Source: Eurosta solidaginis
Taxonomy: Eukaryota; Arthropoda; Insecta; Diptera; Tephritidae
Assembly (NCBI RefSeq): GCF_040869045.1
Contig: NC_090320.1
Coordinates: forward strand, 245,582,978-245,646,977
Direction of reading: 5' to 3'
Length of the DNA: 64,000 nt
The notes beneath the pieces are model-generated. The model was not told the origin of the DNA. It searched no databases and saw only the letters and a program-made list of their open reading frames with translations. Position 1 is the stretch's first letter, and each line of letters starts with the position of its first letter. A program made the translations under genes and the position numbers. Of the stretch, positions 1 through 11,640 are shown piece after piece.

Positions 1-675
1 ATTACAAGTGACAATAAGTGACTGAAAATAATATTTTGTAGATCTAACGAGTACAATTTGTCGCTTGTATGCATATGCCATTAATCCGATGCACCATTTA
101 AAGCTATTGAGATTAAAAAATAAGTACCGATCGCGGATCGTAACACGTAATACGGCCACAGTTTCGATACGTCACTAAGCCGCTGAAAGAGGAAAACGTC
201 CACACAAACATGTACACAGCATTAAACAGTGCATATTACTCAGCCATATACACACATATATATAGAAAGGAACAGTGAGAGCGCATAGGAGATCAGACTT
301 CATTACATATACATGTAAAATAGAGCTTATAGCGCAGAAGTTATTACTCGCACGTATGTACGCATATACCTAGAAGACAACAGTGAATATGATTTACAGA
401 AATAAGGAATAAATAAAAAAATATTCGAAAAGGCTGTTCCCGAAAAGTCTGGATCCTTGTAGAAATAGGCGAACGAGGATACTGAGAGTATAAAAGCAGC
501 GCAAGCCAAGGAATATTCAATCAGTTGATCTTAAAGCCCCGACACATACGGAGTTTTTCATATAGATGAGTTCAACACAAGCTTAATGTCATTGTGCCGC
601 GGCCTTTAAAACGTTGTAAGTGAAGTACGAGAGTAGTTTAATTGTATAGTATTATCAACATAGTAGTGTTGTACA
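1..675 (+). other. Unassigned stretch, possibly a decayed LTR
   Basis: No coding region is visible. A core-promoter-like arrangement lies at 420-530, and the stretch ends in TTGTACA at about 669-675, followed by TTGGGACC. This loosely resembles an LTR terminus next to a primer-binding site. No matching second LTR, gag or pol is seen, so a solo or decayed LTR is only one reading; a host promoter is another. Confidence 0.25.
425..530 (+). promoter_or_regulatory. TATA/initiator core promoter-like site with heat-shock-element-like motif
   Basis: A TATAAAAG box starts at 489, and an arthropod-type initiator TCAGTT lies at 521-526, about 32-34 bases downstream, which is the expected spacing. Upstream at about 435-455 the sequence TTCCCGAAAAGTCTGG contains one perfect TTCnnGAA pair and an imperfect third unit, reminiscent of a heat-shock element. 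No downstream promoter element or attached reading frame is evident. It could drive an LTR element or a non-coding transcript, or be chance in AT-rich DNA. Confidence 0.3.
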
Positions 676-1640
676 TTGGGACCATTTTTTCGACAGTTCA
701 GCGATTCGTACGATAATAGAAGGCGCGGTATAATCAAGAATTTTCTGAGATTGGCAGCACTAGTTTGTATGAAAAACCTGCTGACTATGCGCCCTGGTAG
801 TTACTTATGTTGGGAAACAAAAAATTTATACACGGCGTACATGAAAGTAGCAGTGGAAATTTTGATCAAACATCGTCAATTATATTTTAGTATTTTTATT
901 TTCGATAATCTAAGAAAATATTTTAATGAACTTTTTAATTGAAACTATGTAAACCAGACCCCAAAATCGAGTAACTTTTACATTTCGAAATACTTATGTG
1001 CAATTTTTTTTTGAGTATGAAGTTGTGTAGCCCAATAGATTTTAGTCTAGGAAAGTAGTGAAACTAAAAGGGAAGCTGGGCCTAAATCTCCTTGGAGGTG
1101 AATCGAGCTAAGTATTTATAAATTTTTTTTTTCTAACCCCTTAAATGAATGAATGTTTATATGTGGATATGAATACATTCACATATATATGTACATATAT
1201 ATGTATGTTCGCATATATCTTTTGCTAAAATATTTTCTATGATTACAAATATTTAGCTTTTGCAAAAAATGTATCTGGCATAACGATAAATATTGTATTA
1301 ACATCAAAAAGGAAATTTAAGGTATCTGCGAATAAAAAATCACGAATTTTAACTAACACAACCCCAAAAAAAGGAGTATCATGCAACCTATTCTGCGATG
1401 TGACAGGTAAAATTTTAATCATAAAATATTGCGCATATTATAATGTTTTAATTTCATGAATTTTTTTGTTGAATAAAGTCAACCGAGATTATGAAATAAG
1501 TTATTTTATGCACGCGTGCAATTTTTATTTCACAATCAGGTATGTAAGTATTAGACTGTATTCATAAAAAAAGATATTGGTCCCTCAGATTTATAGAATT
1601 CATTGATAAACTAAAACAATGTAAAACTGGATCTTTGGAT
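676..1640. other. No gene seen; AT-rich spacer
   Basis: An 88-codon open frame at 676-942 has no recognisable motif and I do not call it a gene. Around 1150-1220 there is an alternating ATATGTAC/ATATATGT low-complexity tract. Nothing else is recognised. Confidence 0.5.
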
Positions 1641-1764
1641 ATTTGGGCATCCAGGTATTCGTTTTTGTGACTGAATCATGTCAAACCCGCTTAACAGATT
1701 TGGATGGATTTTGGCACGCTAATAGTCTAGAAAGATTTACTATATCCATAAATAGGATGTAAGC

Positions 1765-2570
1765 TCTTTTGAATTTGTTCAGGATCATATTGGGAATATA
1801 TGGTGACCAATCGTAGATACATTTTGTTTTTTCGGTATTAGTTTAAGAGTTTCGGGATCACTTTTCTACTATTTTGGTACTAAGTTTCGATTTTTGCATT
1901 ATGGTTTTCGGAGTTGTTTCGAGATTTTTTCATGATGGTTTTCGTTATAATATGCTTACACATCTCTGGATAATTTGTACTTTGTTTTCGGGATTAATTC
2001 GGATGCTCTTTTGAAAAAAGCAAACGTTTAAGGTTGAGGACAGAGTGGAAGCGACAAGCGTTGCTATAATATAGAGATAAAAAGCTATGGAAAAGATTTC
2101 TTTTGGAAAATTGTTAAAATATATACGAAAATATATAAACTTGCTTGTCGTTTATAGCGAGCATTATGCCGCCAGTCTTAGTATAATTTCGATATTTGTT
2201 CGAAATCATATTGGAAATATTTGATGACTAATTTTGGATAAATTTTATTATGTTTACGGGATCCTTTGAAGAAATTCGTGACCACTTCTGTACTTATTTG
2301 GGACTACGTTCAAATTTTTTCAGCTTGGTTTTTGGTACTATTTCGATATAATTTAGAGATTGTTTTCGTTATCATATCCGAACTATATATGTACATATTT
2401 GAAGACCATTTCGTTATTGTTTTCAAGATTGTTTTCAGAGTCAATATTATTTTTCCGGTCAGTTTTACCATTGTTTTGTGAAATTCCTCCGTACTATCTC
2501 CGGAGAAGTTTGTTTTCGCGATAATTTGGAGCATATCCCGTAATTATTTCTGTATGGTTTTCAGGAAAAT
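1765..2570. repeat. Degenerate internally repeated AT-rich stretch
   Basis: The block around 1771-1835 reappears diverged at about 2191-2255: both carry a TTTGTTC..ATCATATTGG.AATAT..GATGAC series. Short motifs such as TTTTCGG, TTTTCGTTAT and GGATTATTT recur irregularly through the stretch. The two open frames at 2266-2481 and 2310-2534 are by-products of this repetition. Confidence 0.4.
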
Positions 2571-2579
2571 CTGCTACGA

Positions 2580-2984
2580 AATATCTTTCCCCTGTCCTTC
2601 GAAAGTGATTTTTTCGGTGAAGTGAGAGAAGGTCAACGGCCAAAAGGTCAATTGAAGTTACGACTACTACAAAAGGTCAGCAAATCAATTGGCCTAATGG
2701 CCTTTTCAAATGGTCATCAGGTCAATTGACTTTTAGATCTTTCTCCATTTGACTTTATGGTTATTTCCGAAATATCCGTTTGACTTCGTATATATTTAGA
2801 ATAAAAAAACCATAGCCATATATCTACAGCAATTAAGGATCATCACAAAAGCAAAAATACTTCTGCGGTATCGGTCAGTCGTTTAGTTGATTAGCATGTT
2901 ATGTTTTCCTTATTTCAAATGAATCCTAACCGGTTCATATTTCAATTAATTTCTACGCTTTGCTAATTCATATTTTAAAGAAAT
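2580..2984. other. No gene; cluster of GGTCAATTG-type motifs
   Basis: At 2628-2760 variants of GGTCAATTGAC, AAAGGTCA and TTTGACTT recur six or more times in about 130 bases on both strands. The rest is unique AT-rich sequence with no coding signal. Confidence 0.35.
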
Positions 2985-3625
2985 ACAGGCCTGCCAAAAC
3001 ACCGCTGTCAGAACCGCTGCCCGCTGTTTTCATATGTCCCCAGAACACCACCTACACAATGAGGCGAGAGTACTCCCCATTAGGGAGAGCAATAAAATGC
3101 TGAATAAGCAGTTCCTCTTGAATACCCAGAATTCAGGTCATCCCAGCAGACATCTGTAAAAGAGGCCAAACCGCCCAGGGGCTTAAGTGGTCATCTCCGT
3201 AGGCATTATGAGGAAATACACCACCCAAGAACACAGTCGTGAAGCAAAAAAACACAAACAGGTGGGCAGTGATATCCACAAACAGGAATCGGACTTTTAT
3301 GCAAGGAATTGCCCGGCGAACCCAGCTAAAAAATGAAAATACCCAGAACTCTCAGAAGAGGAACGAGGAGAACGCGCGTCACTTTAGCTAAACTTCGGTC
3401 TGGGTACTGTAACATGTTCCTATCCAGAATCCTCCACGACATACATAATGTCTGTCCTACTTGCAATTTTTCCACATGACACCAACCATCTCTTCAATTG
3501 CAATATGGTAGCAACGCCTCTAGCACCCCTCTCACTATGGTGCACCCCTGTTAACTCTCGTTAGAAGATAGTGATTATGGTCGCGCCTATTGGATGAGGT
3601 GAAGCACTGGTATAAGAACAACAAC
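2985..3625 (+). pseudogene. Jockey-clade LINE reverse transcriptase, C-terminal remnant
   Basis: Conceptual translation gives, across several frames, the C-terminal region of a jockey-clade non-LTR polyprotein: a CQNTA-like start, MSPEHHLHNEARVLPIRE, NKMLNKQFLLNTQNSGHPS, later PHDTNHLFNC and APLSLW. In the intact family this region follows the reverse transcriptase and closes ORF2. Several stops (for example after SRHL) and frame changes show it is dead. The reverse transcriptase core is absent, consistent with 5' truncation. A homologous remnant lies on the minus strand at 50.3-50.6 kb and a reverse transcriptase remnant of the same type at 23.9-24.3 kb. The family assignment rests on recognition of the motifs, not on a search. 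Confidence 0.6.
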
Positions 3626-3880
3626 AAATTTTCCCTAAAATGAGCCCGGACTACAGAAAAAGAAGGTCCACAGACGAAAATTACTTAAAGCTTTAATTAA
3701 AAATCGATAAATTTTTAATTCCAAACTTTCTCTAAAGTTCTGAATTAAAAACCTATGAATTTTTTACTACAAATTTTCTCTAAACTTTTAGTTGAATAAT
3801 TCTTCTCGTTGTACAGAGAGCCTTATTGTTTCAGATTTATATCCAATTTTTCAGTGGAATTAGACCAAAATATAGGAAAA

Positions 3881-4278
3881 GGACCCCCCAGGCGGGTTAG
3901 GGGGTTAGAATATAACCGCGGTAGGTATGCCTATCATAAGAGGCGACTAAAATACCAAATAGATTCAAATGGTTGTGTAGTGCAACCCTTTGAAGGGGTA
4001 TATACAGCTTTCTCGACCCAATTGTCAATCTCACATTAACGCGGCGAATCCTCTTTCATTAAAAATCGAGGCTCTGGTGACCCCAAACTCCTCATGGATC
4101 GAGGGGTGGGAGGGCGGTATGGTCTAGAAGGTCGCATGTGGTCATAACAAATCGTTCCCGAGATGGTCGGACTTGGTACCGGAACGTCCCGGACCTGCAT
4201 CCGGCGAAGGACGATCAACATCTATAACACTTCCCAAGACCTTCGGGGAGTGTTTTTATCGCTACAACAACAACAACA
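3881..4278 (+). repeat. Interspersed repeat with (CAA)n tail, copy 1
   Basis: The block starts near GGCGGGTTAGGGGGTTAG. It continues through GAGGCGACTAAAATACC, GTTGTGTAGTGCAACCC, GAGGCTCTGGTGACCCC, a GTACCGGAACGT segment and ATCCGGCGAAGGACGATCA, and ends in a CAACAACAACAAC run at 4264-4277. The same ordered blocks occur in reverse complement at 20.46-20.76 kb. The simple 3' tail suggests retroposition, so it could be a SINE or the 3' end of a non-LTR element; no promoter boxes are clear. Two overlapping open frames here are spurious. Confidence 0.55.
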
Positions 4279-5484
4279 TAGAAAAGGAGCGCCGTATCCC
4301 AAAATTAAAAAGAAAAGAAAAATTCTATTTCCTTTGAACAACGCAACACTTGTCAATTTATTAATACTTCAAGGTGCTAAACTAAATGATTGACGTTATT
4401 GCCACTTTAGAAAAAAAGTTTACCTTATGACCATTTTGCAGAAACCATTTGGAATTTGACGTTGTGATCACTTCATGTGGTCATAGCTTCAACTGACGTT
4501 GTGGCAATTTGCGGTCATAAACGCAGCTAACGTTATTTCCATTGAACTTATGTCGTCCCTCTGATTTTTTCCATTGGTTATGGCCGGAGTCAAAGTTCTG
4601 TGTTTTATTTTCTTAGTACTTTTTTCCCCTTCAAAATCAAACCGAATAAAAATTTTGAATTTTTTGCTAAACGGTCTAATGTATGTAAATATTGAAATAA
4701 AAATCCCTCATAAAAGAAATAAATCCTTCCAAATAATTAATTCTGGTAAATTTAAATAAAATCGTTGCACAAGGCTTTATAAAAAATGAGTGACAAGCAA
4801 TAAACAATAAAAACCACAAAGTGAATTGTTAATATTCAACTAAAAGCTACGAAAAAACGAAACAAAAAAATAAATAAAAATTGCAAAAGTTAAAAGTAAA
4901 TATTTTATGAGCATACAACAACAATGACACTACAAAATAAAAGGACATTATTTACATTCATATGTATAGTGATTTGAGTGGATTTTTATTAGATCACCGT
5001 TAAATCTCACTCTATCAATTTCAATCAGTCAAACGGTTTTATGTTGCGTAATAAATATATATGTACAATGATTTTTGAATTTCATGCCAATATAAATATA
5101 TGTATTTCTGATCAATTTTAAATCGTCGTTTGAGCGTATTTATATTCATGGATACTAAAAGTCATGAGTCATGACGCTTTGATAAAATTTATATATTCAC
5201 TAACATAAAAGGCTTATTGCAAAATGTGTTTTAAAAAAGTACTAAAAATTACAATACCAATTCATGTGGAATAAAAAGCAGCACTTGAGTTAATAGGAGA
5301 TTTGTTTGGACACAACTTTTCACCCACCGCCACAATAGAAAATCAGTAGCCAACCTCCATGTAAAACCAAAACCCTTCAGTATCTTCCACCCTGCAGTCA
5401 AAAACCAAAGAAGTCAGCAAACATTCTTGTTCATTGACTAGAATTGTGGGGTTATTCATACTATTCATACTACTGAACAAATCC
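4279..5484. other. No gene seen; AT-rich spacer
   Basis: At 4390-4560 short imperfect repeats of TGACGTT, TTGTGGCAATT and GGTCATA occur. The remainder (long A and T runs, a 61-codon open frame at 4574-4759) shows no recognisable coding motif. Confidence 0.45.
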
Positions 5485-5760
5485 AGGGCTAACACACGCA
5501 AACTGATAGCAGTCTGCACCGGTCATTGGACAGTAGGTACGCATGCGGAAAAGATGAGCATTCCGTATAACGACTACTGCAGAAGCTGCAAAGATCAAAA
5601 TGTCAGGTAGACAGTAGAACACTTTATGTGTAAATGTCCGGCTCTATCTAGAGCCCGGCTAAGTTTCCTTGGAACCCCGTTTCTAGAAGACCTGAGAGGG
5701 TTATCTGTGATAGCAATCCCGAATATTCTTAATTTTATCAACAACTCTGGCTGGTTGTAA
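5485..5760 (+). pseudogene. LINE ORF2 C-terminal zinc-knuckle fragment
   Basis: Translation gives KLIAVCTGHW, then DYCRSCKD, a stop, VEHFMCKCPALSRARLSFLG and LEDLRGLSVIAI. Cys-x2-Cys followed by His-x4-Cys, then a CPAL..R..LG segment, is the C-terminal zinc-knuckle region typical of LINE families that carry RNase H (I, R1 and LOA-like groups). The in-frame stop and lack of upstream reverse transcriptase mark it as a truncated remnant. It resembles the tail of the copy at 13.4-13.8 kb. Confidence 0.45.
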
Positions 5761-5914
5761 TACATTGACCGTAACAGTCCGTAGGTTTTTAGACGAGTTA
5801 CATGGCATCAAAACGGCTTTAAATAGCTACTTGGGCGACCAGGGTCACAGCCATTTCACCTACCTACCATACTACTCATTTTATGAAAAGTTCATTGTCT
5901 ACAATTTTTTGGGG

Positions 5915-6724
5915 TTAGGTTAGGTTGAACTGACCGGTCAATATAAATCTCACATAGACTGAATATGTCCATAGTGTTACCCGAATTTGTTTGACAACAA
6001 AACGGAAGAATCCCAATCAGGTGCCAGGATATATGTTATAGAATACCTCCGTCCTCTTGGCAAACACTAGCAGTTTTCTTGGACCTATCTTAATTGCTGC
6101 CTAGAGATCTGGCAGCTCTGCTGCTCTTAATAGCTGGAGGCTTAACCAGACGAGTGCAGGAGACGAATACAGAACGTGTTCATCCGTTTCTTCCTGCAGC
6201 TTGCACTTCCTACATCTGCTGTGACGGACGAGGCCTAACTTATAAGCGTGTAACGCCACAAGTTAATGTCTAGTTAATATTCCCATCGTGAGATTTAAGT
6301 CTTGATTCTTTAGAGATATGAGCAACTTTGTAAGTCTAGCATCGTTGGATTTCCCCATGATGGAGAAGACATTTTGCAGCCCCGCTCTGCTGTACACGAC
6401 TTTCCTACTTCATGAATTATATGCAGCTTCTGTCTGCTTTTGACTTCTTTCAAACAGGTTGGGACGTCTACCGGCGATTCAGCGAGTGCTGCACCCTCTT
6501 TTGTCTACTCGTAGTTACCTTCTATCCATTCATGACCGGCAACCGAGTATATAGGTATGTATGGTCCGGCTTGAGCGAAGTTTTTCCAATTCTTCTTTGC
6601 ATTTCAGGACAATTCTTGTTGAAGTACTATATGTGATTATTGCCTTAATCGCCGCCTGACTATCATAAGTGGGACCTCTTCTTTCTGGATCGACGCAGTA
6701 AACCGCAGACCCGATCTCTTCCAT
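5915..6724 (-). pseudogene. RNase H-bearing LINE, C-terminal part and 3' region
   Basis: Read on the minus strand, 6724 to about 6530 gives EIGSAVYC..., then after an internal deletion DSQAAIKAI and EELEKL, an RNase H remnant with the DSQA motif. Further down come LTKLLISLKNQD, LGLVRHSRCRKCKLQEETDEHVL and PALVWLSLQLLRAAELPDL, the C-terminal zinc-knuckle region. It ends with a 3' segment (TATGGACA..CAGTCTATGTGAG, a GTCAGTTCAACCTAACC end) shared with the 13.0-13.97 kb and 39.3-39.8 kb copies. Stops and the RNase H deletion make it non-functional. Confidence 0.55.
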
Positions 6725-6945
6725 TAATTTAGAACCATCACATTATTTTATAAAAATCATTACTTTGGTATGTTTACAAAGAGGTTGTCTTCAAGTTTTT
6801 CTTTATCATTTTTTCTATCTTTCTCGTGTCTATTGCATGTTTCGATAGATGGGCACCTTTACTGGCATACATATGTACATATGTATATACGTACATTAAG
6901 CTTTTTAGTGCGATAAACTCTGCAATGCTAACATTTTTATACTCA
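6725..6945. other. Short spacer before Helentron-like copy A
   Basis: AT-rich sequence with no recognised feature; it supplies the left flank of the element that starts near 6946. Confidence 0.4.
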
Positions 6946-9900
6946 GTTGAGCAGAGCTCACAGAGTATATTAAGTTTGATTGGATAACGGTTGGTTGTAC
7001 ATATATAAAGGAATCGAGATAGATATAGACTTCCATATATCAAAATAATCAGGATCCAAAAAAAATTTGATTGAGCCATGTCCGTCCGTCCGTCCGTCCG
7101 TCCGTTAACACGATAACTTGAGTAAATTTTGAGGTATCTTGATGAAATTTGGTATGTAGGTTCCTGAGCACTCATCTCAGATCGCTATTTAAAATGAACG
7201 AGATCGGACTATAACCACGCCCACTTTTTCGATATCGAAAATTTCGAAAAACCGAAAAAATGCGATAATTCATTGCCAAAGGCGATTAAAGCGATGAAAC
7301 TTGGTAGATGGGTTGACGCTATGACGCAGAATAGAAAATTAGTAAGATTTTGGACAATGGGCGTGGCACCGCCCACTTTTACAAGAAGGTAATTTAAAAG
7401 TTTTGCAAGCTGTAATTTGGCAGTCGTTGAAGATATCATGATGAAATTTGGAAGGAACGTTACTACTATTACTATATATGTGCTAAATAAAAATTAGCAA
7501 AATTGGATGAAGAACACGCCCACTTTTTAAAAAAAATTTTTTTTAAATTCAAATTTTAACAAAAAATTTAATATCTTTACTGTATATAAGTAAATTAAGT
7601 CAAAATTCAACTCCAGTAATGATGTGGTGCAACAAAATACAAAAATAAAAGAAAATATCAAAATGGGCGTGGCTCCGCCCATTTTCATTTAGTGTGTCTA
7701 GAATACTTTTAATGCCATAAGTCGAACAAAAATTTACTTGGTATGAGCATAGATTATATGACGTTAACTCTTCTCTGTGAAAATGGGCGAAATCGGTGGA
7801 AGCCACGCCCAGTTTTTATACACAGTCCACCGTCTGTCCTTCCGCTCGGCCGTTAACACAATAACTTGAGCAAAAACCGATATATCTTTACTAAACTTAG
7901 CCCACATACTTATCTAAACTCACTTTATCTTGGTATAAAAAACGGCCGAAATCCGACCATAACCACGCCCACTTTATCGATATCGAAAATTAAGAAAAAT
8001 TAAAAAAATGCCATAATTCTATACCAAATACGAAAAAAGGGATGAAACATGGTAACTGGATTGGTTTATTGACGCAAAATATAACTTTGGAAAAAACTTT
8101 GTAAAATGGGTGTGACACCTACCATATTAAGTAGAAGAAAATGAAAAAGTTCTACAAGGCGAAATCAACAGCCCTTGGAATCTTGGCAGGAATACTGTTA
8201 GTGTTATTGAATATATAAATAAATTAGCAGTACCCGACAGATGATTTTCTGGATCACCTGATCCACATTTGGTCGATATCGCGAGAACGCCTTCACATAT
8301 ACATCTAAGGGCCACTCGCTTTTAAAACCCTCATTAATACCTTTAATTTGATATCCATATCGTACAAACACATTCTAGAGTCAACCCTGGCCCACCCTAA
8401 TGGCGATATCTCGAAAAGGCGTGCACCTATAGACCTAATGCCCATTCCCTCTTAAAATGCTCAGTAACACCTTTCGTTTGATACCCATATCGTAAAAACA
8501 TTCTAGAGTCACCCCTGGCCCACCCTAATGGCGATATCTCGAAAAGGCGTCCACCTATAGACCTAATGTCCACTCCCTCTTAAAATGCTCAGTAACACCT
8601 TTCCTTTGATACCCATATCGTACAAACATTCTAGAGTCACCCCTGGCCCACCCTAATGGCGATATCTCGAAAAGGCGTCCACCTATAGACCTAATGCCCA
8701 CTCCCTCTTAAAATGCTCAGTAATACCTTTCGTTTGATACCCATATCGTACAAACATTCTAGAGTCACCCCTGGCCCACCCTAATGGCGATATCTCGAAA
8801 AGGCGTCCACCTATAGACCTAATGCCCACTCCCTCTTAAAATGCTCAGTAACACCTTTCGTTTGATACCCATATCGTACAAACATTCTAGAGTCACCCTT
8901 GGTCAACCTTTATGGCGATATCTCGAAAAGGCGTCCACCTATAGAACTGAGGATTACTCCCTTTTAAAATACTCATTACCACCTTTCATTTGATACCCAT
9001 ATTGTACAAACACATTCTAGAGTCACCCTGGCCCACCCTAATGGCGATATCTCGAAAAGGCGCCCACCCATAGACCTAATGCCCACTTTCTCTTAAAATT
9101 CTCAGTAACACCTTTCGTTTGATACCCATATCGTACAAACATTCTAGAGTCACCCCTGGCCCACCCTAATGGCGATATCTCGAAAAGGCGTCCACCTATA
9201 GACCTAGTGCCCACTCCCTCTTAAAATGCTCAGTAACACCTTTCGTTTGATACCCATATCGTACAAACATTCTAGAGTCACCCTTGGTCCACCTTTATGG
9301 CGATATCTCGAAAAGGCGTCCACCTATAGAACTAAGGATTACTCCCTTTTAAAATACTCATTACCACCTTTCATTTGATACCCATATCGTACAAACACAT
9401 TCCAGAGTCACCCCTGGCCCACCCTAATGGCGATATCTCGAAAAGGCGTCCACCTATGGACCTAATGCCCACTCCCTCTTAAAATGCTCAGTAACACCTT
9501 TCGTTTGATACCCATATCGTACAAACACATTCTAGAGTCACCCCTGGCCCACCCTAATGGCGACATTTCGAAAAGGCGTCCACCTATAGACCTAATGCCC
9601 ACTCCCTCTTAAAACGCTCAGTAACACCTTTCATTTGATTCCCATATCGTACAACTAGAGACACCCCTGGTCCACCTTTATGACGATATCTCGAAACGGC
9701 GTCCACCTAGGGAACTAAGGATCACTCCTTTTCAAAATACTCATTAACAGCTTTCATTTGATACCCATATCGTACAAACATATTCTAGAGTCACCCCTGG
9801 TCCACCTTTATGGGGATTTCTCGAAAAGGCGTTCACCTATAGAACTAAAGCCCATTCCCTTTTAAAATACTCATTATCACCTTTCATTTGATACCCACAT

Positions 9901-10160
9901 CGTACAAACACATTCTAGAGTCAGCCCTGGTCCACCTTTATGGTGATATCCCTAAATGGCGTCCATCCATAGAACTATGGCCTACTCTCTCTTAAAATAC
10001 TCTTTAATACCTTCCATTTGATACACATGTCATACAACCACATTCCAGGGTTACCCTAGGTTCATTTTCCTACATGGTGCTTTTCCTTATTTTGTCTCCA
10101 TAGCTCTCAACTGAGTATGTAATGTTCGGTTACACCCGAACTTAGCCTTCCTTACTTGTT
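6946..10160 (+). mobile_element. Helentron/DINE-1-like non-autonomous element, copy A (about 3.2 kb)
   Basis: The 5' end TTTATACTCAGTTGAG is matched near the 3' end by its exact 13-bp inverted counterpart CTCAACTGAGTAT. This is followed by the hairpin GTTCGGTTACACCCGAAC and the terminus CTTCCTTACTTGTT. These ends are shared with copies B, C and D, and flanking sequence diverges immediately outside. A subterminal inverted repeat plus a 3' hairpin without long terminal inverted repeats is the architecture of Helentron/DINE-1 rolling-circle elements, hence the inferred class. Inside lie a (GTCC)n tract at 7081-7104, repeated CACGCCCACTTTT and TTCGATATCGAAAATT motifs, and the 128-bp array at 8.3-10.1 kb. 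Several short frames resemble each other between copies but none looks like a helicase; the element is taken as non-autonomous. Confidence 0.65.
8321..10075 (+). repeat. 128-bp tandem array inside Helentron-like copy A (about 14 units)
   Basis: Equivalent points (the end of CTAGAGTCAC) fall at 8512, 8640 and 8768, giving an exact 128-bp period. Each unit carries GGCGATATCTCGAAAAGG, a CCCACTCCCTCTTAAAATGCTC-like stretch, CACCTTTCGTTTGATACC and CATATCGTACAAAC. Units near the middle are nearly identical; units toward 9.7-10.07 kb are more diverged, with CATTTG and GGTCCACCTTTATG variants. The pattern fits homogenisation in the core and decay at the edge. Confidence 0.85.
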
Positions 10161-11070
10161 AAACAAAAAATTTATCATGTGTAAATTTTCACTTTCTAAG
10201 AAGTCATACAAACAAGAAAGATTGTGTATAATTAGCGTTTATTGACCTTCAACCAATTTAAAACAAATTGTGGTACACATATCTATGTAAGTGCGCATGC
10301 ACATTAGGGTGGTAAAAACAGCTTTTTCTTATGACAAATAAGACCTTTTGAGCGTTGGTATCAAAATTTCAATACCCAGAAAGTTGATTTTATTGCGCCG
10401 CAGGAAAGCTGAAGTGAGCAATTATAGCAAGGGCATGGCATAACCTCCACTAAGGCCAAATTTCATTTGATTTTTAAAAAGCGCAGATTGAGCTGATTTG
10501 TTATTTGTGCAATGTAAAAGGATATTATATAAAAAAATTATTTAAAGAACTGGAAAACTTAGAACGAGAGTTGCGCCTACACCCAAGTAAAAGAAAAGTT
10601 GAAATAAATTTTACTTTGTTGATGAAAAAATGGAAAATAATTCAATTGCATTTTCTTTTCTGGAAAAAATGTTACGCTCATACTGCTTTTAAGATTCTAG
10701 CGTTTGAACTAAGTCACATGGCGCTCTGCAAAAGGGCTTTATTTGTAGGTAATGAAACTCCTTTTCTTGTTCAATGAGAAATATTTTATGAAAGAAACAC
10801 ACAAACTTACGATAGTGCTGACAAGAACTAAGAACGTACATTATTTTCAGAAAAGAAAATGCCATAGGAAAGAACATTCAACATAATCAAAATTCACTTT
10901 TATTGGCTGTGACATTTTGCGTTCAATGTAGCCTTAGATGTTTATGATATATGAGCCGCAGTATATGTAGTACTTAGAAATACGAATTTATGTACATATA
11001 TTTAATAACTTATACATAATTTACTTATATGTAATTTTTTTGTTAATAAATGATAATTTATGAAAATTTA
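10161..11070. other. No gene seen
   Basis: AT-rich unique-looking sequence. An open frame of 90 codons at 10505-10777 is Lys/Leu-rich and has no recognisable motif. Nothing else can be supported. Confidence 0.45.
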
Positions 11071-11074
11071 TTAT

Positions 11075-11640
11075 TATTAGACCTGATCTATTGTGCATGA
11101 TCTTTCAGTCTAATTTTGTATGTGGAGGGTTTTAAGGTATCTAAATACTTCTTCAGGCTTTTTACTCCATATCACATAGGGATTAAGGGTCGCAAAACCT
11201 AGATGGGAGAGTCCCTGCCTTGCCAAAGCGACACATTCGCAGAGAATGTGAACCAGCGTTTCATCCTCCAGCTCACAGAAACGACAATTATGAGTAACTG
11301 ATAGATTTAACTTACTTAGGTGAAATCGTAGACCACAGTGTCCCGTATAGTACCCAGTGCGAGTTCGTAAGTCCTCCCTGCTGGATTAATGAGTTTGGCT
11401 GACATTTTCGTTGCCGCAAGTATAGACAGTTTGGCCTGTCTTTGCCCTGGGCAGTCAATCCAGTGACGTCTGAATTACTTATGGTTTCTCTGGTGTGTGC
11501 TTTTGTGAGTCCACAAAAGGGTTCTGGACCATAGAATGCTGCAGAAGCACCCTGCTTTTCTAGGTAATTTGCATGTTCATTACCCTCATGTCCCTGATGT
11601 CCGGGAACCCATCCTAACAAAACTTTGTTTTTGGCTTCCA
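11075..11640 (-). pseudogene. RNase H LINE fragment (C-terminal RNase H and tail)
   Basis: On the minus strand the frame from about 11620 reads LGWVPGHQGHEGNEHANYLE, the WVPGHxGxxGNExAD signature closing an RNase H domain. It continues with a Gly/Pro-rich linker and then, past a stop, a region equivalent to the C-terminus of RNase H LINEs. The His of the signature is kept but the final Asp is Asn (EHAN). The reverse transcriptase is absent, so this is a 5'-truncated copy that reaches to about 11075. The group is likely I- or R1-like; it differs in sequence from the copies at 5.9 and 13 kb. Confidence 0.6.

Noticed and set aside
6774..7806. Protein genes in the Helentron-like copy A (for example the 133-codon minus frame)
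   Set aside because: Similar frames occur in copies B and C only because the DNA is homologous; frames are broken differently in each copy and match no known domain.
8321..10075. CRISPR array
   Set aside because: The units are contiguous 128-bp repeats without unique spacers, in eukaryotic transposon context.
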